Positions 8,838 to 16,462 of a DNA stretch of 27,940 bases are shown here, piece after piece (the stretch's first letter is position 1; the number at the start of each line of letters is the position of its first letter). The stretch spans positions 1 through 27,940 of the IMG/VR virus record IMGVR_UViG_3300031787_000665. One strand, 5' to 3'. This DNA is from a virus. The notes under the pieces were generated by a model. The model did not search any database and was not told where the DNA came from. It was given only the letters and a program-made list of their open reading frames with translations. A program made the translations under genes and the position numbers.

Positions 8838-9223
8838 TACATCCCGTACCTAGAAAGCAGATCCTCCAGATCGTCGCTCGGGAAATACTGGGCGATCATG
8901 CGAAGTTCCTCAAGTGCCTGGCCGCGCGGGTTGTACATGGGAATGCCTGCTTCGACGGGACCCATGCCAGCACCGAATGGCGCTCCTGCAGTAATCGGCT
9001 CGTCAGGACGACCAGTTGGTGCGGTGATGGGCGTAGGCGGCTTTGGCGCAGTCTTTGACTGACGAGATGCAGCGACATCCGTCGGTGCTGATCCCATCGG
9101 GACAACAGCCTGCGATGCCATCTGTTGTCCGGCTTTGCCGTATGTTTGACCAGGTGCAGCCTGGCGCGCAATCTTCTGTGCCGGGTTGTTCAGGTCAACC
9201 CGGTTTCCTTTCGCTTCTGCCAT
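8837..9223 (-). CDS. Small protein between portal and giant gene, unknown function (128 aa)
   Basis: The 128-aa protein starts at ATG 9223, immediately after the portal stop (TAAATG). Residues 1-75 are Ala/Gln/Pro-rich and look disordered (SQAVVPMGSAPTDVAASRQS). A Gly/Pro/Met segment with TGRPDEPITAGAPFGAGMGP follows, and a short amphipathic helix ends the chain (EELRMIAQYFPSDDLEDLLS). Small proteins of this composition follow the portal gene in other actinophage-type genomes, to my recollection. A role as portal partner, neck linker or head-internal peptide is inference only. Confidence 0.72.
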   Translation of the reverse strand: MAEAKGNRVDLNNPAQKIARQAAPGQTYGKAGQQMASQAVVPMGSAPTDVAASRQSKTAPKPPTPITAPTGRPDEPITAGAPFGAGMGPVEAGIPMYNPRGQALEELRMIAQYFPSDDLEDLLSRYGM

Positions 9224-10981
9224 TTATATCCCCAGTTGCGCCAGTAGTTGATCGATTCCAGGCTCTCCAGCAGGCGGCGCAACCGGCGCTTCAGCGCCCA
9301 TGCCGGGCATTGCTAGGCCAGGCATTGTCTCTGGTGAACCCATTGGCATTGCCATCGCCTGTCTGTCTTGTGCTCTTTGATTCGTTCTGCGTACTGCTTC
9401 ATACAGCGTAACGTCCTGCTCAAGCACCAACTTGGCAAGGTACGCGAGATCTTCAGGCTGGTACGGTCCGTTAGGGTTGACTGCCTGCTCCTGGATGGAT
9501 GACAGCAGCGCTGCCTCGACGCCTTCCGCAATGATGCGGTCGTGCTCAAGTTCCGGATCGTCGATGAGCGGATCTGCCTCGCGTGCGGACTCCTTGCTGA
9601 TCATGCCGGTGCCCAAACGCTGGCCCAAACCAACGATGAGGCTGTTCACGTCAGAACCGGCAGCCGAGTACGACACGTAGTGGAAGTCGGTCTGGAAGAT
9701 CTTCTCCGGAACGTATGTCTCTTGGCCCACCGAACTGCGCGACGGGATGAAGAATGACTTCTCGACGTTGCCCCAGTACGCGCGCTCGATGGCGATGGCA
9801 ATCTTGTCTTCCTCGACGAGCGACTGCTCAAAGATGTGCTGTGCTTCTTGGACGCGGAAGTCCACAGTTGCGGACAGTACGTTTTCGCCACGGCGACCGG
9901 TGCGGATGTTGGTGGCTGACTCGCCACCGAACTCTGCCGGGATTGCACCTTCCAGGCGCTCCTGGCGCTCTAAGCGATCAAGTGCCGTGTCGGTCTTGTA
10001 GCCAGGGTTCAATTGCAACTGCTGGATGTCGCCACCTTTGACGACGCCAAGGACGCCAGATTTGCCGTCCGCCAACTGCAGAATCTCCGGCTGCTCACCT
10101 GTACGCGCAACGAGGTATTCCTCGGGGAAGATGCCGCGCTCGATGGCGATCTCGGTCAGCGCCTGCAAGCGTGCACGCGTGTAGTACATGCCAAGCACAC
10201 CGTCGAACTGACCGCGCGGCTTGTCCAGCGTGATGCGGTTGGCAACTACGGCAAGCGGGCGGCCAGTCCGGTTGGGAATTTCCTCAAGCGTCATGGCCTC
10301 CAGGCCAACGCGCTCAGCGGAATTGAGTTCTGGATTGTCTTCGGCACCAAGAACCAACAACTGGATGGTGTCTGCATCAACGTACTCAAGCATCGTGTAC
10401 TTGGAGTCCGCATCAACGCGGCCCATGCGCAGTACGCCAGACACCATGTCGCCGTAGTTCGACAACAACCAAGAAGCCGTAGCCTTGTACGTGAAGATGC
10501 AGTTCTCCGGAAGCATGTCGTCCGGATCGTCAACTGGCGCAGCGTAGGTATCGAGCGGATTGCGCACAACCCAACGCGGGTTGAGCGTGCGAAAGTCCGG
10601 GCGCAGCATGACCGTGCTCTGCGAATAGGCGAGCAGGTGGCGAGCACGACGACGAAGTTTCATCTTCATCTTGTTCTCGTCCCACATTGCGATCATGGCG
10701 CGGCGACGCGTGCGCGCGTATGACTTTGCTCGCTCGCTGCCCTCCTTGACGGGCGGGAAGTACGGCGTCGGCATCGTGGATGAGACGCGCATCGACATCT
10801 GATCGAGGCCCTGCACGAGAAGGTTGGCAACCGAAGCCTTAGCGTTCTTGTCCAGTTCGTTCAGCGGGATGATGATCTCGCCGTTAGCCATGTCGCGGAC
10901 GCGGCGCATCTGCTCATGGATAGGACCCATCGCCAGACGGCGCTGGTTATAAAGTTCAACAACTTCTTCTGTTGATGGCAC
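9224..10981 (-). CDS. Portal protein
   Basis: The 585-aa product has the size and layout of a tailed-phage portal: a charged helical N-terminus (EELYNQRR-type helix, then MRRVRDMANGEIIIPLNELD), a mixed alpha/beta middle (NPLDTYAAPVDDPDDMLPEN, GRPLAVVANRITLDKPRGQF), a long C-terminal helical segment (VQEAQHIFEQSLVEEDKIAI) and a Met/Pro/Gly/Ala-rich tail. Portals form the dodecameric DNA gate of the capsid and dock the terminase. It is encoded two genes after the large terminase, the usual neighbourhood. Translation begins at a GTG directly after the preceding TAA. The call rests on architecture and context rather than a diagnostic short motif. Confidence 0.8.
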   Translation of the reverse strand: MPSTEEVVELYNQRRLAMGPIHEQMRRVRDMANGEIIIPLNELDKNAKASVANLLVQGLDQMSMRVSSTMPTPYFPPVKEGSERAKSYARTRRRAMIAMWDENKMKMKLRRRARHLLAYSQSTVMLRPDFRTLNPRWVVRNPLDTYAAPVDDPDDMLPENCIFTYKATASWLLSNYGDMVSGVLRMGRVDADSKYTMLEYVDADTIQLLVLGAEDNPELNSAERVGLEAMTLEEIPNRTGRPLAVVANRITLDKPRGQFDGVLGMYYTRARLQALTEIAIERGIFPEEYLVARTGEQPEILQLADGKSGVLGVVKGGDIQQLQLNPGYKTDTALDRLERQERLEGAIPAEFGGESATNIRTGRRGENVLSATVDFRVQEAQHIFEQSLVEEDKIAIAIERAYWGNVEKSFFIPSRSSVGQETYVPEKIFQTDFHYVSYSAAGSDVNSLIVGLGQRLGTGMISKESAREADPLIDDPELEHDRIIAEGVEAALLSSIQEQAVNPNGPYQPEDLAYLAKLVLEQDVTLYEAVRRTNQRAQDRQAMAMPMGSPETMPGLAMPGMGAEAPVAPPAGEPGIDQLLAQLGI

Positions 10982-13144
10982 TTAGATGCCCTTCCAGACG
11001 CCCTTGGTCTGACGCAGTTCTTTGACCTCTTTGGCAATCTTGCGCTTCTGCTTGTTGGCCTTCTTCTTGGTTTCGGCCTTGATCTGTTCGCGCATTCCGC
11101 CAGTGACGCGCATCATGCCAGCCTCTTCACCACTGACAGGAGCCATCATTTCCTTGATTGCCGACTCAAGGTCACCAGTGCGACCAGCGCGACGCTCAGC
11201 GAGGTTGAATTGACGGCGGCTCATGTTCGGGAACTTTTCTTTGAAGTATTCGAACTGTCCGGCAGAAACTTCTCTTGGTGATTCGCGCGGTCCAATGATG
11301 TCCGTCGTGCGCTCGGAGTGGGTCCTGGGAGGTTCAACCTCTCCGGTGTAGCGCTTTACTTGGTTCTTCTTGGCCGTGAAGAACTCGTCCTCTGCCTTGC
11401 TGAAAAGACGCTCTGCTCGCTCCTTGGGGAGACTCTTGCTGGAAATCGGGATCTCGGTGACCGTGGATGTCTTGATCTTTGCGGGACCAACGACATTGAT
11501 GTCTTTGCCGCCCACGGTCTGAACACTCAGTCCACTGCGTGACTTGACCTCTCCAACCGTCTTTGGTCCAGTCGAAGCCTTAGTCTTGATTTCAACGGGC
11601 TTCTTTGCTGGCTCAACCTTGGCTACGGGTGCCGTCTTTTGCTTGGGTGCCTTCTTCTGCGTGGGTGCTTTCTTCTTAGTGGGCGCAGCGGTTGTCTCAG
11701 GGATGTAGCCCTGTGACTTGAGGCGCTCGCTGAGCGAACCAGTAATGCGACCTTCGCCGCTCATGGCGACGCCTGTGCCCTCGTAGTCCTCTACCGCGGC
11801 AAGATCTGATTCGCGCACTTCAACGGTACGCGGCTTGGGCTCTTCATTGACAACTGAAGCCTTCTTCTTGGGCTGGTTCTTTTTGGCTGGAGCGGCTTTT
11901 ACTGATGTAGCGGGTTTGACAACTTCTTTGGTTTCAATAACTTTTGACTTGGAAAGACGCGACCTACCCTGGGCTGCGCTTTCCTTGTTCATCCATTCCC
12001 AGTTCTGGGGATGGCCGGGGTCCTCGATGTCAATAACTTGGCCAGATTGCACGTTCTTGGTTCGTGTGGTCTTGGTCGAAGTCTTTACCTCGGCAACAGG
12101 AGCAGCGGTCGTCTTGGCCTTTGTCTTAGTGCTTGCCTTGCTGCCGCGAGTTCGTGTTCCAGCACGCGTCTTGGGGGCAGTTTTTTCTGCTTCCCTGACA
12201 ACGTTTGTCAAGCCGCGCATTTCGGCTTCGACCATTTCTACGCTGTCAATTTTTCCTTTTCCAATTGGGCGATTGCCGGTGCCCCTTGCGCGGATGGTAT
12301 TGAGGGCACCGCTGCGCTCGGCCTGGAGCAGGGACTGGCGAATCGTCTGGTTCCTGGCGATGTTGCTGGCGGTGTACTGGGCACCCTGTCTGACGACCGA
12401 CGGGAGGATGCGGCTTTCTCCAGCGCGGATAAGCGCACGCTTGGCGGCACTGGAGAGAACGGCTCCGCCTGTCGCGCCAGTGGCGATACCAATGCCAACG
12501 TCAGCAGTGTTGATTGCGGCTTCTTTGAATCCACTCTGCGGGAGTGGCTTGAACTTCTGCTTGCCCTGAACACCACCAAGAACGTCGGCAATCCGTCCGG
12601 CAAGGTTGATGGTGGGGCTAATGAACGTGCGTCCGTAAGACTTGAACTGCTCGACGGTCCCACGACCAGTGGCAGCAAGATCTTTCTTGAGCGCTGAGAC
12701 GTTGGTCGGCAGTGCGTACGAGCCGCTGCCAAGATACGTCGGGCCAGAAGTCTTCTTCTGTGTCGTGGTCTGCGTGGTTGTCTTGGGCTTGACTGGACCC
12801 ATGTTGCCCATGCCGCGACGCGCCTGCATGCGCTGCGACTCGGTGTCGCGCATCTGTGGTGAGTAGAGGCTGCTGCCTGTGCTGCTGATGTCCCCACTGG
12901 CGCGGCTGGGCAGGTTCTGCGCGAGGCGCTGCTTGAACTCCTTGCGCTGCTCCGGCGTTGCCTGCGATAGAACTTTTTGTGCAATCGTGGTGCGACCCTC
13001 TTTTGTCTGCGCCAACTTGGCAAACCGATTGCGCAATTGTTCACGCTGGTCGGGTGTCATTTCCTCAAAGCCCTTTTCCTGGGCACGCGCCTGCACAAAC
13101 TGGCGTTGAGCGCGCTGGTAGGGGTTCTTCTTTTTCTGCGCCAT
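10982..13144 (-). CDS. Lys/Ala/Thr-rich basic protein, putative virion or DNA-packing protein (720 aa)
   Basis: The start is ATG 13144 (MAQKKKNPYQRAQRQF), 13 bases after the terminase stop. A frame to 13237 would overlap the terminase gene with shadow sequence. Residues 1-110 are Gln/Arg/Lys-rich helices. Residues about 190-250 contain a Gly/Ala-rich, weakly hydrophobic patch (VGIGIATGATGGAVLSSAAK). Residues about 310-560 are strongly enriched in Lys, Ala, Pro and Thr (KTKAKTTAAPVAEVKTSTKT, PTKKKAPTQKKAPKQKTAPV) and resemble histone-H1-like tails, and the last 60 residues are basic and helical. There is no recognised domain. Lying between terminase and portal, it may be packaged with the DNA or ejected, but this is inference. 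No Shine-Dalgarno sequence is visible. Confidence 0.78.
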   Translation of the reverse strand: MAQKKKNPYQRAQRQFVQARAQEKGFEEMTPDQREQLRNRFAKLAQTKEGRTTIAQKVLSQATPEQRKEFKQRLAQNLPSRASGDISSTGSSLYSPQMRDTESQRMQARRGMGNMGPVKPKTTTQTTTQKKTSGPTYLGSGSYALPTNVSALKKDLAATGRGTVEQFKSYGRTFISPTINLAGRIADVLGGVQGKQKFKPLPQSGFKEAAINTADVGIGIATGATGGAVLSSAAKRALIRAGESRILPSVVRQGAQYTASNIARNQTIRQSLLQAERSGALNTIRARGTGNRPIGKGKIDSVEMVEAEMRGLTNVVREAEKTAPKTRAGTRTRGSKASTKTKAKTTAAPVAEVKTSTKTTRTKNVQSGQVIDIEDPGHPQNWEWMNKESAAQGRSRLSKSKVIETKEVVKPATSVKAAPAKKNQPKKKASVVNEEPKPRTVEVRESDLAAVEDYEGTGVAMSGEGRITGSLSERLKSQGYIPETTAAPTKKKAPTQKKAPKQKTAPVAKVEPAKKPVEIKTKASTGPKTVGEVKSRSGLSVQTVGGKDINVVGPAKIKTSTVTEIPISSKSLPKERAERLFSKAEDEFFTAKKNQVKRYTGEVEPPRTHSERTTDIIGPRESPREVSAGQFEYFKEKFPNMSRRQFNLAERRAGRTGDLESAIKEMMAPVSGEEAGMMRVTGGMREQIKAETKKKANKQKRKIAKEVKELRQTKGVWKGI

Positions 13145-13157
13145 CAGTGAAACTGTA

Positions 13158-15116
13158 TCATGCGCCAATCCAGGACGGACGCCACAAACGGGGCGGACTC
13201 CTGAACGGCGCGAGTTGCGGAATGTGCAATTCGGCAAACCAGTGGGCCATCACCAAGTCTGTCCCGTTCTTCTTGCCGCGGGTCCACGAAGTCATCTCGT
13301 CGACGAACGCCATCGTCTTCCAGTTGTCACGCATACTGGGCAGACGTACCGCGCCCGTGCGCCAGAGCGGAGGAAGGAGGGCCTCGACGCCGAGTTCCTC
13401 GTCCATCTTGTTGCGGCCAGTTGTGTGGCCGATGATCTCCACACCATGTAGCGCCCGCCACTTGCGCACAAAGTCGTGGGCGAGGAGAAAGCGCTGGGCG
13501 GCGTTAACCTCTACTACCCAATGGGAGATGGGGTAGTTCATGAGGACGGATCGGTTCTGCCAGTCCTCCATGATCCCCGAGTACTCGCGGTAACTGGTGT
13601 CGTAGCCGAGCAGTTCTTCAGCCGTAAGTTTCACTCTCTCAATGTCGACCAGGTAGCGCAGGTTCGTGTGCGGCTGGAACAGCCACCACTGGATCGCCCA
13701 GAACATGGTCGGGCTCGGGTCAACCGTCGCAATGGAGATGATCGTCCCGTCAAGATCGGGCGGTGGGTACCCAGGTCGCCTGTCAACGTCAATACACCCC
13801 GGATACTCAAAGCCATCCGGTCCGATGCCGCCGGTAGCCCAAGCACGTTCAATGAGGTACGCGCCCTCAGCCATGTTCTCCTGTTGGTACACGATCTTGA
13901 ACTTGCTGGGGGAGTTGTACTTGATGTAGGAGAGGTCCTTCCAAGAGAGGCGGAAGGGCTCAAGAAGCGGGCCTTCTGGCCATGGCGCAGAAGTAGTGCG
14001 CCGCGAATCTGGACCGCTATCAAGTTCCTCGTAGTATGCCTTGTACACGAGGTGGTCGTACTTATGTTTTTTCAGTGGCTCACGTACTTCTTCATTGCCC
14101 TGAACGTCGCTGCCGTCGTAGTCATCGGGGTCTTCTTCGTACGTAATCTTGGACAGACAGTGCGCGTAGAGATCGTTGGGTCCGAGTCTCTGCCCGATGA
14201 CGGCAAGCACTCCACCTGGGTCGACACGCGCCTCCGCCATGGAGTCCCAACGTTCCAAGAGTTTATCTCGTGCTGCAGACTCTTTGGAATTTTCTGGGCT
14301 TGCAACGTCGTCGAACAAGCAGAGGTCCGCGCGGTGTCCGATGAATTCGGACTCGATACCGTAAGCAGAGACGGTTGGTTCCTTGTTGTCGAGCCCCGCG
14401 GAACCGTACTGCTCAACAATAAACTCCTCGGCCCGCCAAAGAGCCCCAACATGGGTTGGCTTGAATCGTCCGTAATCCAGGGCGAGGCAGGCTTCGGCAT
14501 TGAGGGCGAGCCCCCGTTTGATCATCTCGGGATCGGGTTGAAGCGGCGAGGTGCGCTCTAGGGTCTCGCGGATACGGCGCGAGTACATCTTGGCCAGGGT
14601 CTGGGAGATCGACCCGATCATGACGCGGATCGACCGGTTCCGCACGATGCACCATACGGCTACGTCATGGAACAGGGTGGACTTACCAGCACCCGGCGGG
14701 CAGTTCAGGACCAGGAACTCCTTGTCATTGGAGTACAACTTGTCCACGATCTTGTAGGCCGCATCGACCTGCCAGGGGCTGGGCACGCGGCCCAGGTAGA
14801 CCCGGCGGAAGTAGTCAAAGTCCTCCAGCCCGCGCTGGGCCCGGGGAGATAGACGGCCCGAGGGGATGACCGGGGGCACGTCCTTTTGGACCTGGAGGTC
14901 CTTGGCCAGCATCTTGCCGCCGTCTGGCTTTGAGGCCATCAGGTTCTGCAGGTCCCGCTCGGCAGCCGTAGCCTTTGCCTTGGCCACCCATTTGGTAGCC
15001 GAAGAGTACGAGATGCCAGCAATACGCGCAGCCTCGCGCATGGTCATCCCGGATTGCATGGACTGCCAGAACAGTGCCCTGTCCTCAGTCGCTACCGAAC
15101 GTCGCCCCTTAGCCAT
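13158..15116 (-). CDS. terL: Terminase large subunit with N-terminal helix-turn-helix
   Basis: The 652-aa protein pumps DNA into the procapsid and cuts it. Residues 12-45 look like a helix-turn-helix (ALFWQSMQSGMTMREAARIA, GISYSSATKWV), a DNA-binding role often held by a separate small subunit. The ATPase has Walker A NCPPGAGKST (138-147) and Walker B LCLFDDV (265-271). The RNase-H-like nuclease half shows likely metal ligands at D466 (SIATVDPSP), E536 (WVVEVNAAQ) and D620 (NGTDLVMAHW). No distinct small subunit is evident, so the fused HTH or the small basic protein upstream (15217-15507) may replace it. A long inverted repeat (15139-15199) stands just upstream. The ATG lacks a clear ribosome binding site. 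Confidence 0.95.
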   Translation of the reverse strand: MAKGRRSVATEDRALFWQSMQSGMTMREAARIAGISYSSATKWVAKAKATAAERDLQNLMASKPDGGKMLAKDLQVQKDVPPVIPSGRLSPRAQRGLEDFDYFRRVYLGRVPSPWQVDAAYKIVDKLYSNDKEFLVLNCPPGAGKSTLFHDVAVWCIVRNRSIRVMIGSISQTLAKMYSRRIRETLERTSPLQPDPEMIKRGLALNAEACLALDYGRFKPTHVGALWRAEEFIVEQYGSAGLDNKEPTVSAYGIESEFIGHRADLCLFDDVASPENSKESAARDKLLERWDSMAEARVDPGGVLAVIGQRLGPNDLYAHCLSKITYEEDPDDYDGSDVQGNEEVREPLKKHKYDHLVYKAYYEELDSGPDSRRTTSAPWPEGPLLEPFRLSWKDLSYIKYNSPSKFKIVYQQENMAEGAYLIERAWATGGIGPDGFEYPGCIDVDRRPGYPPPDLDGTIISIATVDPSPTMFWAIQWWLFQPHTNLRYLVDIERVKLTAEELLGYDTSYREYSGIMEDWQNRSVLMNYPISHWVVEVNAAQRFLLAHDFVRKWRALHGVEIIGHTTGRNKMDEELGVEALLPPLWRTGAVRLPSMRDNWKTMAFVDEMTSWTRGKKNGTDLVMAHWFAELHIPQLAPFRSPPRLWRPSWIGA

Positions 15117-15127
15117 TTACTGGTGCT

Positions 15128-15133
15128 ATAGTA
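15128..15133 (-). promoter_or_regulatory. Possible -10 element giving a near-leaderless terL mRNA
   Basis: TACTAT (15133-15128) on the minus strand fits TANNNT and ends 11 bases before the terL ATG, so a start about 7 bases downstream would leave only a few leader bases. The ATG has no Shine-Dalgarno sequence, which suits leaderless translation, common in Actinobacteria. No good -35 is present at 17 bases, so confidence is low. Confidence 0.28.
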
Positions 15134-15138
15134 CACAC

Positions 15139-15199
15139 GCCTGCCGGTACTCCGTCGAGCGTTGGGTTGTCGCTCCGGTTTCTCCTAGTACCGGCAGGC
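15139..15199. repeat. Perfect 13-bp inverted repeat with internal hairpin upstream of terL
   Basis: GCCTGCCGGTACT (15139-15151) is mirrored exactly by AGTACCGGCAGGC (15187-15199). The 35-base interior contains a second small stem (GAGCG...CGCTC, with flanking CCG/CGG). No T-tract follows on either strand, so a standard terminator is unlikely. It lies between the small basic gene and terL. It could be an RNA hairpin, a protein-binding site or part of a packaging recognition region. Confidence 0.7.
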
Positions 15200-15216
15200 A
15201 CTTTCGCCTGTTGCGA

Positions 15217-15507
15217 CTACTTCTTGCGCTTCGCCTGCGTCTTGCGCTTTGCGGGTTTCTTTGTCGGCCTCTTTGAGTTGGAGTACTCAGTCGCCGGATA
15301 TCCACCCATTGACGGGTACGCACCAAAACGCGCCAGTTCATCTGAGACGCTTACGCTCGGCTCGGGCATCCACTGAATGCCAGTGCCGGGGTTTGCGCGC
15401 TTGTTCGATTCACGCACAAAGCCACGACGTTCGACCACTGCCTGCGAGAGACGGCGAGCCTCGGCCATCTGGCCACGAGTGAGTTTTGTTTTCTTTCGTT
15501 CTGCCAC
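15217..15507 (-). CDS. Small basic protein, first gene of the late block (96 aa)
   Basis: The 96-aa product starts at GTG 15507 (MAERKKTKLTRGQMAEARRL) and ends in a Lys/Arg tail (KRPTKKPAKRKTQAKRKK). The middle contains a Gly/Tyr/Pro-rich stretch (ARFGAYPSMGGYPATEYSNS). The net charge is very high, suggesting nucleic acid binding. It is the first gene of the late block after the terminator at 15869-15911, and directly precedes terL, the classical position of a small terminase subunit, but I see no recognisable small-terminase fold. A downstream ATG at codon 14 is an alternative start; neither has a good ribosome binding site. Confidence 0.65.
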   Translation of the reverse strand: MAERKKTKLTRGQMAEARRLSQAVVERRGFVRESNKRANPGTGIQWMPEPSVSVSDELARFGAYPSMGGYPATEYSNSKRPTKKPAKRKTQAKRKK

Positions 15508-15548
15508 GGGAAAAACTTAGCACACGGGTTGCGAAGAGGGGTGGCATG

Positions 15549-15554
15549 TGTATA
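15549..15554 (-). promoter_or_regulatory. Possible -10 element of the late-block promoter
   Basis: TATACA (15554-15549, minus strand) lies 41 bases before the GTG at 15507, in the gap after a strong terminator where a new promoter is needed. A matching -35 is not seen at 16-18 bases, so this is a weak call. Confidence 0.28.
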
Positions 15555-15750
15555 CTGACCGCCACAACCTAACGAATACCGGACCCTAAACGGTTACATT
15601 CCTCCTCGCTTGCAACAGCCAGGGCAGCATGGTTAGACCGCACGGGATAAGTGGCCTGAAAAGGGGACCGTTGATTGTCGTCTTCTTTTGGTATTCAGAC
15701 AGACGGGTTCAGACGTGAAAGAGAACTTGGGGGGGCTAAAGAACTTGTGA

Positions 15751-15791
15751 CCAGTCGTAACCCAAGCATTGAAACTCGGGCTACCCCCTGG
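15751..15791. repeat. Two-tier hairpin in the late leader region
   Basis: A 10-bp stem pairs GTAACCCAAG (15757-15766) with CTCGGGCTAC (15775-15784), counting G-T wobble pairs on the minus-strand RNA, around an 8-base loop. It is extended by CCAG (15751-15754) with CTGG (15788-15791) across a small internal loop. This would be a stable RNA structure if the region is transcribed; function unknown. Confidence 0.45.
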
Positions 15792-15868
15792 CTACCAGAA
15801 TTACGTAGATGGAGAGGGAGGCATCGTCCCCCCCCTCCCTGCCACGGTAGCGGCAGATCACCGGTGCG

Positions 15869-15911
15869 AAAAAAAGACAAAAAAAGGGGCAGGGGCGTTA
15901 GCCCCTACCCC
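15869..15911 (-). terminator. Intrinsic terminator
   Basis: On the minus strand GGGGTAGGGGC (15911-15901), loop TAAC and GCCCCTGCCCC (15896-15886) form an 11-bp GC-rich stem with one mismatch. Two runs of seven T follow, separated by GTC (15885-15869). It sits 13 bases after the stop of the 93-aa gene and separates that unit from the late block. Confidence 0.9.
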
Positions 15912-15923
15912 TTCTTCGGCTAC

Positions 15924-16205
15924 TTAGCCTTGCGCCTTCACGCCGACGAAGTATCCATACTCAACGCCATTGCTGACGCCTTCACCGATCTTCTCGATCA
16001 GTGACATGATGGACACGCTTCCGTCCTTCTTCGTGATGAGTGCAACCCGTCCTGCCGACGGAATGCCGCACTTCTGTGCAAGTGCAAGGCTAAGGACGAA
16101 GCCGTCGCCGTGCTTCTTCCACGAGCCTTGCAATAGCATTGCCTTTCCTTCTTCGATCAAGGCAAGCGCCTTCTGATCGTTATTGGTGGATTTCTTCGCG
16201 GACAA
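15924..16205 (-). CDS. Small protein in its own transcription unit, unknown function (93 aa)
   Basis: I prefer the TTG at 16205 (reading MSAKKSTNNDQKALALIEEG) because AGGAAAGGGGA lies just upstream and a hairpin (16229-16246) sits in the leader. Frames starting at 16310 or 16262 would read through the hairpin and the repeat. The protein is a compact mix of helix and strand with Gly-rich turns (SWKKHGDGFVLSLALAQKCG, VSIMSLIEKIGEGVSNGVEY). It has a single Cys and no membrane segment. The gene stands alone between a 23-base repeat and a strong terminator, so it is probably expressed independently, perhaps strongly. I do not recognise the family; a small regulator or host-takeover protein would fit the position. 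Confidence 0.65.
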   Translation of the reverse strand: MSAKKSTNNDQKALALIEEGKAMLLQGSWKKHGDGFVLSLALAQKCGIPSAGRVALITKKDGSVSIMSLIEKIGEGVSNGVEYGYFVGVKAQG

Positions 16206-16228
16206 GGTATGTCCCCTTTCCTCTCGTG

Positions 16229-16246
16229 CCAAGCGGGATCGCTTGG
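16229..16246. repeat. Leader hairpin of the 93-aa gene
   Basis: Perfect inverted repeat CCAAGCG-GGAT-CGCTTGG (7 bp, 4-base loop), which can be extended by GTG/CAC across one bulged base. It begins directly after direct repeat copy A and ends just before the ribosome binding site of the 16205 start. It could be an operator or an RNA element. Confidence 0.55.
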
Positions 16247-16251
16247 TCACC

Positions 16252-16278
16252 ATCATCATGCCAGCCGTGTCAAGTACC
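16252..16278 (-). repeat. Direct repeat copy A (promoter-like TTGACA element)
   Basis: Positions 16252-16274 are identical to 20589-20611, and the match extends to 27 bases with one mismatch. On the minus strand it carries CTTGACACGG then CTGGCATGATGAT. The TTGACA at 16273-16268 looks like a -35, but no -10 occurs at normal spacing, and conservation covers the spacer instead. It lies upstream of the 93-aa gene. Confidence 0.75.
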
Positions 16279-16304
16279 CCGACCCCGCCGTACATAAATA
16301 AGGA

Positions 16305-16316
16305 ACGCACGTGCGT
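16305..16316. repeat. 12-bp perfect palindrome ACGCACGTGCGT
   Basis: A perfect 12-base palindrome lies 26 bases beyond the edge of repeat copy A, in the gap between the cassette and the 93-aa gene. The heptamer ATGTACG occurs at its edge and again 18 bases further on the minus strand. It is a plausible binding site for a dimeric regulator. The rest of the gap (16279-16462) holds only a weak CTTAGCGG/CCACTAAG hairpin near 16385-16410. Confidence 0.4.
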
Positions 16317-16462
16317 ACATGAGGAACAGTCGTATGCGCATAGTTCGGACTCGCATCGGTAGCGGTTATGCCCTAAGAACTAGCGACTTAGCGGTAGTTA
16401 GCCACTAAGCCGCCAGTTCTCGGGCTGTATCGGTACGCTTAGGCGATGTTGCCTAGAGAGAC

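Larger units (their letters stand above)
15508..15868. other. Non-coding, hairpin-rich gap between terminator and late genes
   Basis: About 360 bases without a convincing gene. On the minus strand it holds a possible -10 (15549-15554), a GAGGAGG placed one base before ATG-TAA at about 15594-15607, and several inverted repeats: GTAACCCAAG/CTCGGGCTAC (15757-15784), AGGGAGG/CCTCCCT (about 15814-15839) and CTGCC/GGCAG (about 15839-15857). It probably contains the late promoter and an untranslated leader. I could not fold a tRNA. Confidence 0.5.

Noticed and set aside
13476-14561. 361-codon open frame on the plus strand
   Set aside because: Antisense to terL, whose Walker and nuclease motifs are intact.
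15594-15607. GAGGAGG followed by ATG-TAA minimal frame
   Set aside because: The spacing of one base is too short for efficient initiation; probably chance.
15740-15800. Possible tRNA
   Set aside because: The strong hairpin is too long and lacks D- and T-arm motifs; no acceptor stem can be drawn.
15695-15880. 61-codon minus-strand frame in the late leader region
   Set aside because: Gly/Leu/Ser-rich low-information translation, runs into the terminator, and no ribosome binding site.
16261-16274. L5-type stoperator (similar TGTCAAG core)
   Set aside because: Only about seven bases match the L5 consensus core and these coincide with a -35-like hexamer; there are just two copies and no L5-like repressor gene is visible.
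16252-16278. Ordinary sigma-70 promoter at the TTGACA repeats
   Set aside because: Neither copy has a TANNNT-type hexamer 16-18 bases downstream, and conservation covers the spacer. Kept as repeat or regulatory element, not as a plain promoter.
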